DNA of 64,000 nucleotides from Planococcus lenghuensis (lineage in GTDB: Bacteria; Bacillota; Bacilli; Bacillales_A; Planococcaceae): contig NZ_CP019640.1 in NCBI RefSeq assembly GCF_001999905.1, positions 3,452,001-3,516,000 of the forward strand, written 5' to 3'. Shown one piece after another: positions 27,146 to 36,222 of this stretch. Position numbers and translations under genes: made by a program. The stretch's first letter is position 1, and each line of letters starts with the position of its first letter. The notes beneath the pieces were generated by a model. The model searched no databases and was not told the DNA's origin. It worked only from the letters and a program-made list of their open reading frames with translations.

Positions 27146-28017
27146 TTCAGATTTGCGAGGTAGGGCCAAGAGACGGTTTACAGAATGAGAAGAAGCTAAT
27201 CTCGACGGATGATAAAGTACAAATGATCCGTAAATTGATTGATGCCGGCATCAAAAAAATCGAGGCAGTGTCTTTTGTGAATCCGAAAGTGGTTCCGCAG
27301 ATGGCCGATGCAGAAGAAGTATTAAAACATGCGCCGAGGGTCGATGGAGTAGAATACGCAGGCCTTGTCTTGAATTATTCAGGTATGAAACGTGCATTGG
27401 AAACAAATCTGGAGACTTTCCATATCGTCACAGCAACAAGCGACGAATTCAATCTTAAAAACGCCAAAAAAACTGTGGAGCAAAGTGTCGATGAACTTGT
27501 GAAAGTTATTAACGAGAGCGTACAAATGAAGAAAAAAGTGGCTGGTGTTCTCGGCACTGCTTTCGGCTGCCCTTTTTCCGGAGAAGTGCCGGTAAGCCGG
27601 CTGCTTGAAGTGGCAGAAGCATTTGTTAAAGCCGGAGCATCAGAAATTACATTGGCGGATACTACCGGGCTAGCGAATCCTCTTCAAGTGAAAGAAATTG
27701 TCAATGAATTTCAAAACCACTTCAAAACCGACGTCCAGCTCGGACTGCATTTTCACAATACCCGCGGTCTCGGAATCGCAAATGTTTTAGCAGGATACCA
27801 AGCTGGCATCCGTCATTTCGACTCCTCTATTGCGGGGCTCGGCGGCTGCCCTTTTGCCCCTAAGGCCGTCGGCAATGTCTGTACAGAAGACATCGTCAAT
27901 ATGTTTCATGAGATGAAGGTCGAGACCGGCACTGACCTTTCAAAATTGATTAAAGCTGCTGATTGGATGGAACAATTAATGGAAAAGCCTTTGGATGGAA
28001 TGCTGATGAAGTTATAA
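27142..28017 (+). CDS. Hydroxymethylglutaryl-CoA lyase-like enzyme
   Basis: The 291-residue TIM-barrel protein has EVGPRDGLQNE at the start, LGLHFHNTRGLG near residue 203 and the HMG-CoA lyase active-site signature SIAGLGGCPFAP near residue 236, including the catalytic cysteine. It would cleave a 3-hydroxyacyl-CoA by retro-aldol (Claisen) chemistry. R-citramalyl-CoA lyase is one related activity and would give acetyl-CoA and pyruvate. Its ATG overlaps the gntR stop (ATGA), with AAAGGAG upstream, so it is co-regulated with the divergent operon. Confidence 0.88.
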   Translation: MIQICEVGPRDGLQNEKKLISTDDKVQMIRKLIDAGIKKIEAVSFVNPKVVPQMADAEEVLKHAPRVDGVEYAGLVLNYSGMKRALETNLETFHIVTATSDEFNLKNAKKTVEQSVDELVKVINESVQMKKKVAGVLGTAFGCPFSGEVPVSRLLEVAEAFVKAGASEITLADTTGLANPLQVKEIVNEFQNHFKTDVQLGLHFHNTRGLGIANVLAGYQAGIRHFDSSIAGLGGCPFAPKAVGNVCTEDIVNMFHEMKVETGTDLSKLIKAADWMEQLMEKPLDGMLMKL

Positions 28018-28039
28018 ATGTTAAATCCCTGTTAAAAGT

Positions 28040-28085
28040 CCGCTAATTGCCAGTTCAACTTTGACTGGTGGTTTGGCGGTTTTTC
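28040..28085 (+). terminator. Terminator after the HMG-CoA lyase-like gene
   Basis: CCGC and GCGG bracket an inner GCCAGT/ACTGGT stem, and TTTTTCT follows. It lies about 20 bases past the stop codon. Confidence 0.55.
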
Positions 28086-28260
28086 TACTGGAGTTTTGCA
28101 AATAACAGGACAAGAAGCACCATATCCCATGAAATCACACTGACGAGGAAACCTGAAATTCCATCGATGATCCTTGTCCGGATTAGCACACCCGAGACCA
28201 TGATGGCAACGGCGAAAAAATAACAAGCTCCAGTCGGCAGCTTTCTTTCCTTCTTTGCAG
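28085..28260 (-). pseudogene. Possible C-terminal fragment of a membrane protein
   Basis: A minus-strand frame ends at TAG (28085-28087) and encodes a hydrophobic tail containing CYFFAVAIMVSGVL and GFLVSVISWDMVLLVLLFA, two likely membrane segments. In-frame stops lie upstream and there is no start with a ribosome site. It reads as a truncated relic of unknown family. Confidence 0.35.
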
Positions 28261-28335
28261 GTCCAACTCCTAATTATCAGAATGACGATTCAGCCACCCT
28301 GCAAAGTGCGGGAATATACATTTATGAATAGCACT

Positions 28336-28421
28336 AAAAAGGACATCCGCAAAAGTGATGAACCACTTTGCGGACGTCCTTCTATTTCCAAACACATTTC
28401 CGAACCAGCATGACCGATCAA
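28336..28421. repeat. Dispersed repeat R2, copy 2, serving as the fbp terminator
   Basis: Nearly identical to 17782-17867. Its hairpin followed by a minus-strand T-run lies about 90 bases past the fbp stop codon, in the right orientation to end fbp transcription. Confidence 0.88.
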
Positions 28422-28469
28422 TGTAATCCTCTGTCCGGCTCCCCCGATCTTATTTGAGGAAACCAAGCA

Positions 28470-30404
28470 TCACTTCATATACCGATGCTTTCGCAGGCTG
28501 CTTAAATTAGCGATTTCCTGCAACAGTTCTTCCCCGGTATTGGTTTCCCTCACTTTTTTCCGCTGCAGCTCTTCGTCCACCAGCCGTTTGATCGACAGCA
28601 CGTCGATTCCTTTGCTCAGCACTTCTTCTTTCGAGTTGAAAAGCTGGTGGGCCACCAGCTGCATGCCGTATGAATTGTACAGCAGTGTATAGCCCGCGAT
28701 TCCCGTGGTCGACTGATAGGCCTTGGAAAAACCGCCGTCGATGACGATCATCTTTCCGTTCGCTTTGATCGGGTTTTCCCCGTCGATTTCCTTCACGGGG
28801 GTATGCCCGTTGATGATCCGGCCCTGGTCGGGGTTCAGCCCGAATTCGGCGAGGATGTTCCGGCAGACTTCCTCGTCTTCGCGCAGGTAATAATACGGAT
28901 TCTTCCGTTCTTTATGCGTTTCTTTTTCTTTGATGAAGTACCGCTCAAAGGTCGTCATCTCCCGCTTTCCAAAGAGGGACGAATTTTCCCCGGTCCACAG
29001 GTACCACACCATATCGGTCGCAAAATCATCGGTTTCTTCGGGATGGGCGAAGGCATGGCGGAGATAGCCCTCAAAGGCATCGAGCAGTTCACGGCCGCCG
29101 TATGTTTTGCCTTCAAATTCCATTTTCTTCATCGTCCCGCCTTCTTCGAGCGGCATGCAGCCGTGGATGAGCAGGTTGCCGTTATACCGTAAATACAGGC
29201 TGCCTTTTTTCATCAGGAAATTCATATGCCGGGCCAGTTTCTCGGAATGCTGGATGGAGAACAGCAGTTTATCCAGCACTTGCGCCTCTTCCTCCAGCAG
29301 CCGGTCCGGCTGTTGCGGGTCGATCGTCGCAAAGCAGGTGTTCTCGAGTTTATACGTCTTCCCTTGCAGCACAGCTTCCTGTTTGCCGTAATCGACTTTT
29401 TCCAGCAGCAGCCGGTCCGCCATGTCAAAGCACGTCCGCCGTTTGATGATGGGGCTTTCCAGCTTGAATTGAATAATGGAGATGGCTTGGTGGATCTTCG
29501 TGATCTGCAGCTGTTCCTGTTCCGTCAGCTTTTCATCGGAAATCCGTTTCGGGCGGAAAGCCGGGTTATCCCCGTAGTACTTTTCCGCCAGGTTCAACAG
29601 CGGCCGCAAGTTGATCCCGTAGACATCTTCGATAATGTCGAGGTTGTTATACCGCGCGCAGATCCGGATGATGTTCGCCAGGCAGACTTTCGAACCCGCA
29701 AAAGCGCCCAGCCATAAGACGTCGTGGTTCCCCCACTGGATGTCCACGGAATGATAATCGCTGAGCGTATCCATGATTTTATGCGGATCCGGCCCCCGGT
29801 CGTAAATGTCCCCCACCACATGAAGATGATCCACCACAAGCCGCTGCGTCGTGTAGGCCAGGCCGATGATCAGTTTATCGGCTTGCCCGAGGGCGATGAG
29901 CTGCTGGACCATTTTCGCGTAATACTCTTTCTTGTTCGTGAACTCATCCGTCTTGTACAGCAGTTCTTCAATGATGTACACAAATTGTTTGGGCAGCGCT
30001 TTGCGCAATTTGGACCGCGTGTATTTCGACGAAGCATACGAGACGAGCTTCAGCATCCGTTCAATGTTTTCTATGTACCATTCCTGCAGGCCCTGCTTGC
30101 TGCTGAACCGGCTTTTGATCAATTGCAGCTTCTCTTCCGGATAATAAACGAGGGCCGCGAAATCATTCAGCTCTTTTTCCTGCATTCCCCCTTGGAAGAG
30201 GTCCCGGATCTTCACTTTCACGTTGCCGGAACCGTTTCGCAGCACGTGCTGAAATGCCTGGTACTCGCCGTGCAGGTCACTCACGAAATGTTCGGTGCCC
30301 TTCGGCAGATCGAGTATGGCTTCAAGATTGATGATTTCACTGGCCACTTTTTCTTCACTGTCGTATTTCTGCGCCAATAAATCCAAGTATTTTAAATTCA
30401 ACAT
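28470..30404 (-). CDS. fbp: Fructose-1,6-bisphosphatase, class III
   Basis: The 644-residue protein matches the Bacillus-type class III enzyme. It has the metallophosphatase motifs [12 protein letters not shown] near residue 40, [11 protein letters not shown] near 198 and [11 protein letters not shown] near 224, then NGHTPVKE and [11 protein letters not shown] toward the end. It hydrolyses fructose-1,6-bisphosphate in gluconeogenesis. That suits a genome region rich in acid catabolism, where growth substrates enter below the sugars. The start at 30404 follows GAAAGGGG. It is a single-gene unit. Confidence 0.95.
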   Translation of the reverse strand: MLNLKYLDLLAQKYDSEEKVASEIINLEAILDLPKGTEHFVSDLHGEYQAFQHVLRNGSGNVKVKIRDLFQGGMQEKELNDFAALVYYPEEKLQLIKSRFSSKQGLQEWYIENIERMLKLVSYASSKYTRSKLRKALPKQFVYIIEELLYKTDEFTNKKEYYAKMVQQLIALGQADKLIIGLAYTTQRLVVDHLHVVGDIYDRGPDPHKIMDTLSDYHSVDIQWGNHDVLWLGAFAGSKVCLANIIRICARYNNLDIIEDVYGINLRPLLNLAEKYYGDNPAFRPKRISDEKLTEQEQLQITKIHQAISIIQFKLESPIIKRRTCFDMADRLLLEKVDYGKQEAVLQGKTYKLENTCFATIDPQQPDRLLEEEAQVLDKLLFSIQHSEKLARHMNFLMKKGSLYLRYNGNLLIHGCMPLEEGGTMKKMEFEGKTYGGRELLDAFEGYLRHAFAHPEETDDFATDMVWYLWTGENSSLFGKREMTTFERYFIKEKETHKERKNPYYYLREDEEVCRNILAEFGLNPDQGRIINGHTPVKEIDGENPIKANGKMIVIDGGFSKAYQSTTGIAGYTLLYNSYGMQLVAHQLFNSKEEVLSKGIDVLSIKRLVDEELQRKKVRETNTGEELLQEIANLSSLRKHRYMK

Positions 30405-30671
30405 GAGGAACCCCTTTCACGTCTCGTGTTTCCCTTCTGCTAAAAGAAAGCCGATTCCCGCTGAACCCGGCTGCCGCAGCCAATCATCAGAAACAAATTT
30501 CCCTATGACTTCAGTCTATAGCAGTTATCACACAAGCTCTAGTGCGAAATGATGCAAAATCTTCCCGAAACCGCTTTTAAGATTGCATTCAAGGAACTGA
30601 AACGAGCCGCAATTCCGGCGGCGCGCTCCACGTCCGGCCGGCAAATAATGCAAGAAAAGATGCAACCAAAA

Positions 30672-30715
30672 AAACAATCCGCTTGGAGCTCCTATGCGCT
30701 CCAAGCGGATTGTTT
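30672..30715. terminator. Strong bidirectional terminator hairpin
   Basis: AACAATCCGCTTGGAGC pairs perfectly with GCTCCAAGCGGATTGTT around an eight-base loop, and a run of T follows on the minus strand. It ends the small gene at 30765. Confidence 0.85.
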
Positions 30716-30764
30716 CTCCCTGTTCAGCCGGCCGTTGCGGGTATCACGCGCCGTTCATTGCCCA

Positions 30765-30998
30765 TCAAGCGGATACGGCTTCATTCAAATAGGCAGCGAT
30801 CGCTGCAGCCGCGGATTCGGGGCCCTTAAAGTATTTAACGGAATGCGCAGGCAGCCAAATGACCTGCAGACCGGAAGAACCGGGCACTCCCGTCGCTTTG
30901 ATAAGCGGCTGCTCGCCGCTGTTGAATGTATGGGTGATTTCAGGGGCATTGGACTGGCTAATCGTCTGCAATGTGTTGAGAATGAATTTTTCTGACAT
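30765..30998 (-). CDS. Hypothetical 77-residue protein
   Basis: I do not recognise this family. The soluble protein begins MSEKFILNTLQTISQS and ends with an alanine-rich helix SAAAAIAAYLNEA. AAGGAG upstream of the ATG at 30998 and a strong terminator support it as a real single gene. No membrane segment or known motif is visible. Confidence 0.6.
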   Translation of the reverse strand: MSEKFILNTLQTISQSNAPEITHTFNSGEQPLIKATGVPGSSGLQVIWLPAHSVKYFKGPESAAAAIAAYLNEAVSA

Positions 30999-31077
30999 GT
31001 TATGGGCTCCTTTATAAAGAAAATGATAGGTGAAACGATGAATCCGGCATTCCTTGGCAATTGTTCTGCTGTTCTGC

Positions 31078-31470
31078 TCAGTTATTCAGCAGCCATTCGC
31101 CGCCCATTGCCCGCTTTTTTGCCGCGGCGTCTCTGTTTGGAGCCAGCCGCCTGAATGTGACGGCTTTATATAAAGGGGTCAAGGAATATAAATCATACCG
31201 GCGGTGCCCGGAGAGGCGTTCGAGTTCCCGGAATACCTCTTCCGTTATTTGATACGTATAAATGCCATTCGGTGCGTTTTGCAGCTTCCGGTCCGCATGG
31301 TCCCAAAGCTCCTCCTCCAAGTCGACCCACACACATTTGCTTTCTTCCGGTGTTTCAATCGTCAGGCGTGCGAATAACGTGATAAATGCCTGGCCGTTTT
31401 CAAGATGAACATCTTTCACACGTGAGAAATAATAGCGACTGGTTGTTTGAGATGCGGATTGTTCTGACAT
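31078..31470 (-). CDS. Hypothetical protein, paralog of the one at 32704
   Basis: The 130-residue protein contains YYFSRVKDVHLENGQAFITL followed by FARLT. It aligns with the 120-residue protein at 32704 (YFFTRAKDTHQEGGRAFITL, then FVRLT). Both also share an IYTY/LYTY segment followed by an EE(V/M) helix, and an SLTPLYK/QLTPIHR motif. The family is not one I can name. GAAAGGGGG precedes the ATG. The two paralogs flank a diguanylate cyclase gene, which hints at a shared surface or signalling role, but nothing more can be said. Confidence 0.65.
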   Translation of the reverse strand: MSEQSASQTTSRYYFSRVKDVHLENGQAFITLFARLTIETPEESKCVWVDLEEELWDHADRKLQNAPNGIYTYQITEEVFRELERLSGHRRYDLYSLTPLYKAVTFRRLAPNRDAAAKKRAMGGEWLLNN

Positions 31471-31588
31471 GACTTGCCCCCTTTCGGTATATGGTGTCAG
31501 CCATGATCGGCCGGTGACGCTTCAAATGACGTTTCAGGCGGACGGCAAAGATGTCTATCCTTGCTTCCGCTGCTCTAACTGCATAAAA

Positions 31589-31632
31589 AAAGCCGCAAAG
31601 AAGCAAAGAACGTACTTGTTCTTTGCGGCTTT
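31589..31632 (-). terminator. Terminator past the diguanylate cyclase gene
   Basis: AAAGCCGCAAAGAA (31589-31602) pairs with TTCTTTGCGGCTTT (31619-31632). A run of T follows on the minus strand. Confidence 0.7.
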
Positions 31633-31788
31633 GCGGACAGCTCTATTGTCTGTGGCATTTTACCGTTCGTATGGAAATATCGGTTTATCGTTTTTTTCAA
31701 CTACTTGCACATTACAAGGTTCCCAGTTAAATGTAAAGCGATAACTGTGCGTCTCATTTCATCCGCGACCCACCCGGCATGTGCCGGC

Positions 31789-32655
31789 TCAGTAATTGGA
31801 CAGCTTGCTTGTTTTCAGCATCTGTTCCCGGTACAGCCGGTACTGGTGGCGGTGGTTGTTCTTGGCTTCATACATCGCAAAATCCGCTTTCTTGAGCAAT
31901 TCCGTCAGTTCCGTCCCATGGTTCGGATATACGCTGACGCCGATGCTTAAATTTACGGGAATCCTGACTTGGCCGATTTGGAAAGGCTTTTGGAATTGGC
32001 GCGTCAGCCGGTTCGCCAGCTGCGGAATGTCCCCTTCGTTCCGTAACGGACTGACCAACAGAAATTCATCGCCGCTCAGGCGGACCAGCGCCTCGCCTTC
32101 TTCAAGGGAATCCTGCACCCGTTTTCCCACCTCGATCAGCACCTGGTCGCCGATGTCATGGCCGAACCGGTCATTGATCTGTTTGAATTTATCCAGATCG
32201 AAGAACAGGAACGCCATTTTCCCCGGCGCCGTGCGCTCTCTGTTTTTTATGAAATACTCATGAAGATACTGGCGGTTCGGCAGGCCGGTGAGATCGTCAC
32301 ATTGAATCTGGGTTTTCGTTTTTTCAAGAAGTTCGATGGCCTTATTGACGTCATCCGCCAATTCACCGATCACATCATAGCTCTTCAGGGACGTCCTCGC
32401 ACTGAAATCCCCTTCCCGCACCTGCTGGAGAACCGAGCGGAAATGCTTGGCAAGGTGCTGGACAAAGAAATGGAAAATCACGAAATTGACCGAGCCCAGA
32501 AGCAGCCCGACACCGATGGAAGCGCCCAGCAGGGATTCCCTGCTCCCCAGCTGCATATCCGTCAGCCAGGAGATGCAGACGAGCAGCAGCAGCGCGGTGC
32601 CGATGCCTGTCAGAAGATAAATGATGAATAGGAAGAAGCTGTAGCTTTTTTTCAA
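31789..32655 (-). CDS. GGDEF-domain diguanylate cyclase, membrane-bound
   Basis: The 288-residue protein has two membrane helices (about residues 7-30 and 44-64), a HAMP-like linker and a GGDEF domain from about residue 118. The domain shows DDLTGLPNRQYL, FFDLDKFKQINDRFGHDIGD and the active-site motif RLSGDEFLLV. The first glycine of GGDEF is serine, a change also seen in active cyclases. It would make cyclic di-GMP from GTP at the membrane. There is no separate sensor domain. Confidence 0.9.
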   Translation of the reverse strand: MKKSYSFFLFIIYLLTGIGTALLLLVCISWLTDMQLGSRESLLGASIGVGLLLGSVNFVIFHFFVQHLAKHFRSVLQQVREGDFSARTSLKSYDVIGELADDVNKAIELLEKTKTQIQCDDLTGLPNRQYLHEYFIKNRERTAPGKMAFLFFDLDKFKQINDRFGHDIGDQVLIEVGKRVQDSLEEGEALVRLSGDEFLLVSPLRNEGDIPQLANRLTRQFQKPFQIGQVRIPVNLSIGVSVYPNHGTELTELLKKADFAMYEAKNNHRHQYRLYREQMLKTSKLSNY

Positions 32656-32703
32656 TTCGATTCGTCCCTTTCGAAAAATCCTCTGCCGGCGATGGATTCC
32701 TGC

Positions 32704-33063
32704 TCAGCCGAACCGCTTGAATTTGCGGTTCCGGTGGATCGGCGTGAGCTGGCAGAGCGCTTCGGGGCAGGCAGCGGAAAGCCGGAGGAGCTCATGATAC
32801 ATCTCTTCGGCGATCACATACGTATACAGCCCGTCAGGCAGCATAGTGATTTGGTGGGCCGCCTGCTCCTTCGGGACTTCCTGAATATCGGCCCATGCCG
32901 ACTCCGTCTCTCTTTGGATTTCCGTGCTTGTATACTTGGTATGTTCCTTTGTCAGCCGTACGAACAAGGTAATGAAAGCCCGGCCGCCTTCCTGGTGTGT
33001 ATCTTTCGCCCGCGTAAAAAAATAACTCACTGACTGGATCGGTAATGGTTTCTGCTGTGACAC
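32704..33063 (-). CDS. Hypothetical protein, paralog of the one at 31078
   Basis: About 119 residues, clearly related to the protein at 31078 through the segment YFFTRAKDTHQEGGRAFITL and later LYTYVIAEE. I start it at the GTG at 33063, which follows GGGGTG by six bases. An in-frame GTG at 33081 is possible. Function unknown. It is more distant at the C-terminus, which ends in basic residues. Confidence 0.6.
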   Translation of the reverse strand: MSQQKPLPIQSVSYFFTRAKDTHQEGGRAFITLFVRLTKEHTKYTSTEIQRETESAWADIQEVPKEQAAHQITMLPDGLYTYVIAEEMYHELLRLSAACPEALCQLTPIHRNRKFKRFG

Positions 33064-33081
33064 TCCCTTCACCCCATTCAC

Positions 33082-33440
33082 TGTTTTACTTGCGTAAACC
33101 GGCTTCCGCCTCCATAAAGATCAGAAAAATCACTTTCTAATTCTTGTATAATTAAAGATTAAATCGTCTGAATAAACGATAAGTTGAACGGAGACGCATT
33201 CTTTTAATATGTTTTATCATGTATATTATATCCTTCAAATACTTTTTACCTCATGATTCTAATATATTGCCAGTGCCATAAAACCACTTATGATTTTATC
33301 CCTACCAATATTTTAATTACATCATTTATCGCCGAGAAAATAAACGTTTTTCTGACATTTCTACAAAATTAGACAAAATTTCTTATCAAAACCACCGGCG
33401 CCTGGCACTAAAACCTCAGGTATTTTTTTGCGAAAACAAA
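33082..33440. other. AT-rich intergenic stretch
   Basis: No supported gene or RNA element was seen between the two minus-strand transcription units here. Confidence 0.55.
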
Positions 33441-33442
33441 AA

Positions 33443-33482
33443 ACAGAGGAGGATCGCCCCAATCCGGGACATCCGCCTCTGT
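33443..33482 (-). terminator. Terminator of the DUF4357 gene
   Basis: ACAGAGG (33443-33449) and CCTCTGT (33476-33482) close a hairpin followed on the minus strand by TTTTTTG. Confidence 0.6.
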
Positions 33483-33495
33483 ATTCCGCTGCTGT

Positions 33496-33933
33496 CTACA
33501 GCCCTCTCCAATTATGCAGCCCTTTCGCCCAGCCGCCAATCACGACGCCCATGGCTGTCCGTGGGGAATCGAACGCGATATCCGCCATCAGCAGCAGCTG
33601 GCCGTGGACCGGGATGAGCTGCTGCTGCAGAATCAGCTCTTCCCTTAGCTTGATGTACCGCTTCGGGCATTTCGCCGAAGTGGACGCGGTGAATTTCGAG
33701 CCTTTCTGCACGAAGAACTTGTCCTCCCGGTAAAAGCCCACCGCATCCGCTCCGCGTTTCGACTTGATCGCGAGCAATTCCCGCAGTTCCTGCTGTTCGA
33801 CTTTCCGGAACAGCCCGGCGCTGAACGGCTCGACGACCGCTTCCTCCCCTGTTTCCGCGTCGACTTCGATGAATTGATAAAGCCTGCCGTAGATGCTGTG
33901 GTCCATTTTCCGGATAAAGCGTTCTGTTGCCAT
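33496..33933 (-). CDS. DUF4357 domain-containing protein
   Basis: The 145-residue protein has, from about residue 80, the DUF4357 pattern: FTASTSAKCPKRYIKLREEL, then FDSPRTAMGVVIGGWAKGLHNW, with the usual S-P-S-A-A-x-V-x-G-x-x-x-N-G-W arrangement. The domain often appears at the end of GIY-YIG nucleases and restriction-linked proteins; here it is alone. The ATG at 33933 follows GGAGAGG. Function unknown. Confidence 0.7.
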   Translation of the reverse strand: MATERFIRKMDHSIYGRLYQFIEVDAETGEEAVVEPFSAGLFRKVEQQELRELLAIKSKRGADAVGFYREDKFFVQKGSKFTASTSAKCPKRYIKLREELILQQQLIPVHGQLLLMADIAFDSPRTAMGVVIGGWAKGLHNWRGL

Positions 33934-34190
33934 GATATCCTCTCCTCGGAGTTCAGAACGCCCACCGGCATTCTTTATCCTTTATATAGAAGGAATGAGG
34001 AGACCGGGGATACAAGCGAAAGAACATTTATGGGATGAGAACCCCGAAACAGTCATGACCGCTTCCTCCTGTTAGCCGGCTTTTCCGGGACAAAATGGAC
34101 CGGTGCAGAAGGAACTGCCAGGAATCAATCATTTTACTTCAAATCCGGTGAACCTTAGTATAAGGGTAGGAAATCAGAAAGGGTGAGAAC

Positions 34191-34868
34191 ATGAAAGTAT
34201 TAATTGCAGGAGCGAACGGCCAGATCGGCAAACATCTCGTGAAATTCATTCAGGAAGATGAGAACCTGGAAGCGAAAGCAATGATCCGGTCGGAAGAACA
34301 AGCGGCTTACTTCGAAGATCTCGGAGCTGAAGTGGCGGTGGTGAACCTTCAGGATGATATCGACGTAATCGCCAAGGCCGCTGAAGGCGCAGATGCAGTC
34401 GTCTTCACGGCAGGATCCGGACCGCATACCGGCCCGGATAAAACGCTCATGATCGACCTGGACGGAGCTGTCAAGACCATCGAAGCGGCAAAACAAGCCA
34501 ACGTGAAACGGTTTGTGATGGTCAGTTCATTCAGCACCGACCGTGAAGCCATCCAGTCAGCCCCGGAAAGTTTCGCTCCCTACGTGGTGGCGAAGCATTA
34601 CGCGGATGAATGGCTCAAATCGACTGATCTGGATTATACAATCGTGCACCCCGGTGCACTGACGAATGATCCGGGCAGCAACCGGGTGGAACTCGCTGAA
34701 AGAGTGAATGTAAAAGAAGACAGCAATTACACGGACAGCATCAAAGTCCCGCGCGAAGATATCGCAAGAGTGATTGTCGCCACGCTGAAAAATGATGCAA
34801 CGATCGGCAAGAGCTTTCAGGTGATTGGCGGGGACACCCCTGTTCCGGAAGCGGTAGAATCGATCTAA
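34191..34868 (+). CDS. NAD(P)-binding SDR-type oxidoreductase (YhfK-like)
   Basis: The 225-residue atypical short-chain dehydrogenase has the N-terminal motif VLIAGANGQIGKHLVKF for NAD(P), and YVVAKHYADEWLKSTDLDYT with the Y-x-x-x-K pair near residue 128. Such proteins are close to NmrA/YhfK-type flavin reductases or redox sensors. The substrate is unknown. GAAAGGGTG precedes the ATG. It is a single gene closed by a strong terminator. Confidence 0.82.
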   Translation: MKVLIAGANGQIGKHLVKFIQEDENLEAKAMIRSEEQAAYFEDLGAEVAVVNLQDDIDVIAKAAEGADAVVFTAGSGPHTGPDKTLMIDLDGAVKTIEAAKQANVKRFVMVSSFSTDREAIQSAPESFAPYVVAKHYADEWLKSTDLDYTIVHPGALTNDPGSNRVELAERVNVKEDSNYTDSIKVPREDIARVIVATLKNDATIGKSFQVIGGDTPVPEAVESI

Positions 34869-34909
34869 AACTATATCGTGCTGTTTAGAGCAGGTTTATT
34901 TCATCAATA

Positions 34910-34974
34910 AAAAACACCTTAGCGTTGATTGTCGGGACGTCCATACCCGATTTTCAATGCAAGGTGTTTTTGTT
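34910..34974 (+). terminator. Terminator of the SDR gene
   Basis: AAAACACCTT and AAGGTGTTTT enclose an imperfect inner stem with CGGG/CCCG, followed by TTGTTTT. Confidence 0.8.
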
Positions 34975-35095
34975 TTCTCTGTAACATGAGGGATTTTGAT
35001 GCCTTTTTTCTTTTCACACAATTATACGGGCTCTATCACTACGCACTTCTACTCGTCTCCACTAGCCTTCTATTAGTTTCTATTGCGCTCTAGCA

Positions 35096-35230
35096 CTGTG
35101 TTCCGTTCAATAATGATTGGTTCTCACTTCTAATAAAAATACAAAAGCCACGCTAAAAATCAGTTGGTCCTGCTGGAGATGGCTCCTTTTTCATACAATT
35201 GCCGTGAATAAACTGAAGAGTTTCTGTCAC
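35096..35230. repeat. Dispersed repeat R1, copy 2
   Basis: Matches 14947-15081 in the same orientation with conserved blocks at both ends. It directly follows the stop of the LysR gene, just as copy 1 follows the amine oxidase gene. Confidence 0.8.
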
Positions 35231-35242
35231 AGGGACGCAACA

Positions 35243-36142
35243 CTACTGAATGAACAGCTTCAGTTCATCCAAATATACTTTCGCCATCCGGCTCAATTGC
35301 GTTTTTTTATGGACGACCCATCCCACGGTAATAACTTCCTCTTCCGCAAGCGGAACCGGTATGATATCTGAGCCGTTCAAATCTGAACTTAAAATGCCTG
35401 TGGAAATTGTGTACCCGTTCAATCCGATCAGGAGGTTGAACAAGGTTGCCCGGTCACTGACCTGGATGCTTTTTTTGCTGGAGATTGTGCTGAAAATCTC
35501 TTCTGAATAATAGAATGAATTAAACTCCCCCTGTTCAAAGCTGAGGCGCGGGTATTCTTCCAAATCTGCTAAAGTAACAGCCGGTTTTTTCGCAAGGGGA
35601 TTTTGAGAGCTGACGAAAATATGCGGTTTTGCTGTAAAAAGCACATGAAAATCCAGGTCTTCCTCTTTCAGCAGTTGCAGCATGACTTTTTCGTTAAAGG
35701 CGCTAACATACAGAATCCCGATTTCACTGCGCAGATTTTTTACGTCTTCAATGATTTCATAGGTCCTTGTTTCCCGGAGAGTAAATTGATATTCGTCTTC
35801 TCCATGCTTTTTAATCATCTCGACAAACGCATTTACCGCAAAGGCGTAATGCTGGGTGGAAACTGAAAAAAATTGCCGGGAAGGAACAGTATTAAAATAG
35901 CGGCGCTCCAACAGATCGGCCTGCTCGACCACCTGCCTTGCATATCCGAGAAATTCTGCTCCATCTGAAGACAGTGAGATCCCTGTTGATGTACGCGTGA
36001 ATACCGTGATGCCAAGTTCCTTCTCAAGTTCTTTGATTGCCTTTGATAAAGTGGGCTGGGAAATATACAGCCTGCGGGCAGCTTCATTGATCGAACCGCA
36101 CGCCACCACTTCTATCACATACCTCAGCTGATGCAACTTCAT
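35243..36142 (-). CDS. LysR-family transcriptional regulator
   Basis: The 299-residue protein has an N-terminal winged HTH (SINEAARRLYISQPTLSKAIKELEKELG, LFTR-like TVFTRTSTGISLS) and a periplasmic-binding-protein-like effector domain. It is divergent from a MetE-like gene and a transporter gene and probably activates them. The ATG at 36142 (MKLHQLRYVIE) has GAGGG upstream, while the longer frame is not family-like. A LysR-type inverted repeat lies between the divergent genes. The effector is unknown. Confidence 0.9.
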   Translation of the reverse strand: MKLHQLRYVIEVVACGSINEAARRLYISQPTLSKAIKELEKELGITVFTRTSTGISLSSDGAEFLGYARQVVEQADLLERRYFNTVPSRQFFSVSTQHYAFAVNAFVEMIKKHGEDEYQFTLRETRTYEIIEDVKNLRSEIGILYVSAFNEKVMLQLLKEEDLDFHVLFTAKPHIFVSSQNPLAKKPAVTLADLEEYPRLSFEQGEFNSFYYSEEIFSTISSKKSIQVSDRATLFNLLIGLNGYTISTGILSSDLNGSDIIPVPLAEEEVITVGWVVHKKTQLSRMAKVYLDELKLFIQ

Positions 36143-36197
36143 GTTTAATCCCTCTTTTTCTTCGAACATAAATATACTTTTGGAATACAAACTAAGC

Positions 36198-36222
36198 CTG
36201 TTATAGCTTTCAGTTATAACAG
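36198..36222. promoter_or_regulatory. LysR-type operator between divergent genes
   Basis: CTGTTATA-N9-TATAACAG is a perfect 8-bp inverted repeat containing T-N11-A, the LysR box form. It lies about 55 bases from the regulator start and about 85 from the MetE-like gene. Confidence 0.7.

Noticed and set aside
29226-30380. Several long plus-strand frames opposite fbp
   Set aside because: They are shadows of the GC-rich third positions of fbp.
31469-31744. 91-residue plus-strand frame with a few cysteines
   Set aside because: It runs through a terminator hairpin and lacks a ribosome site.
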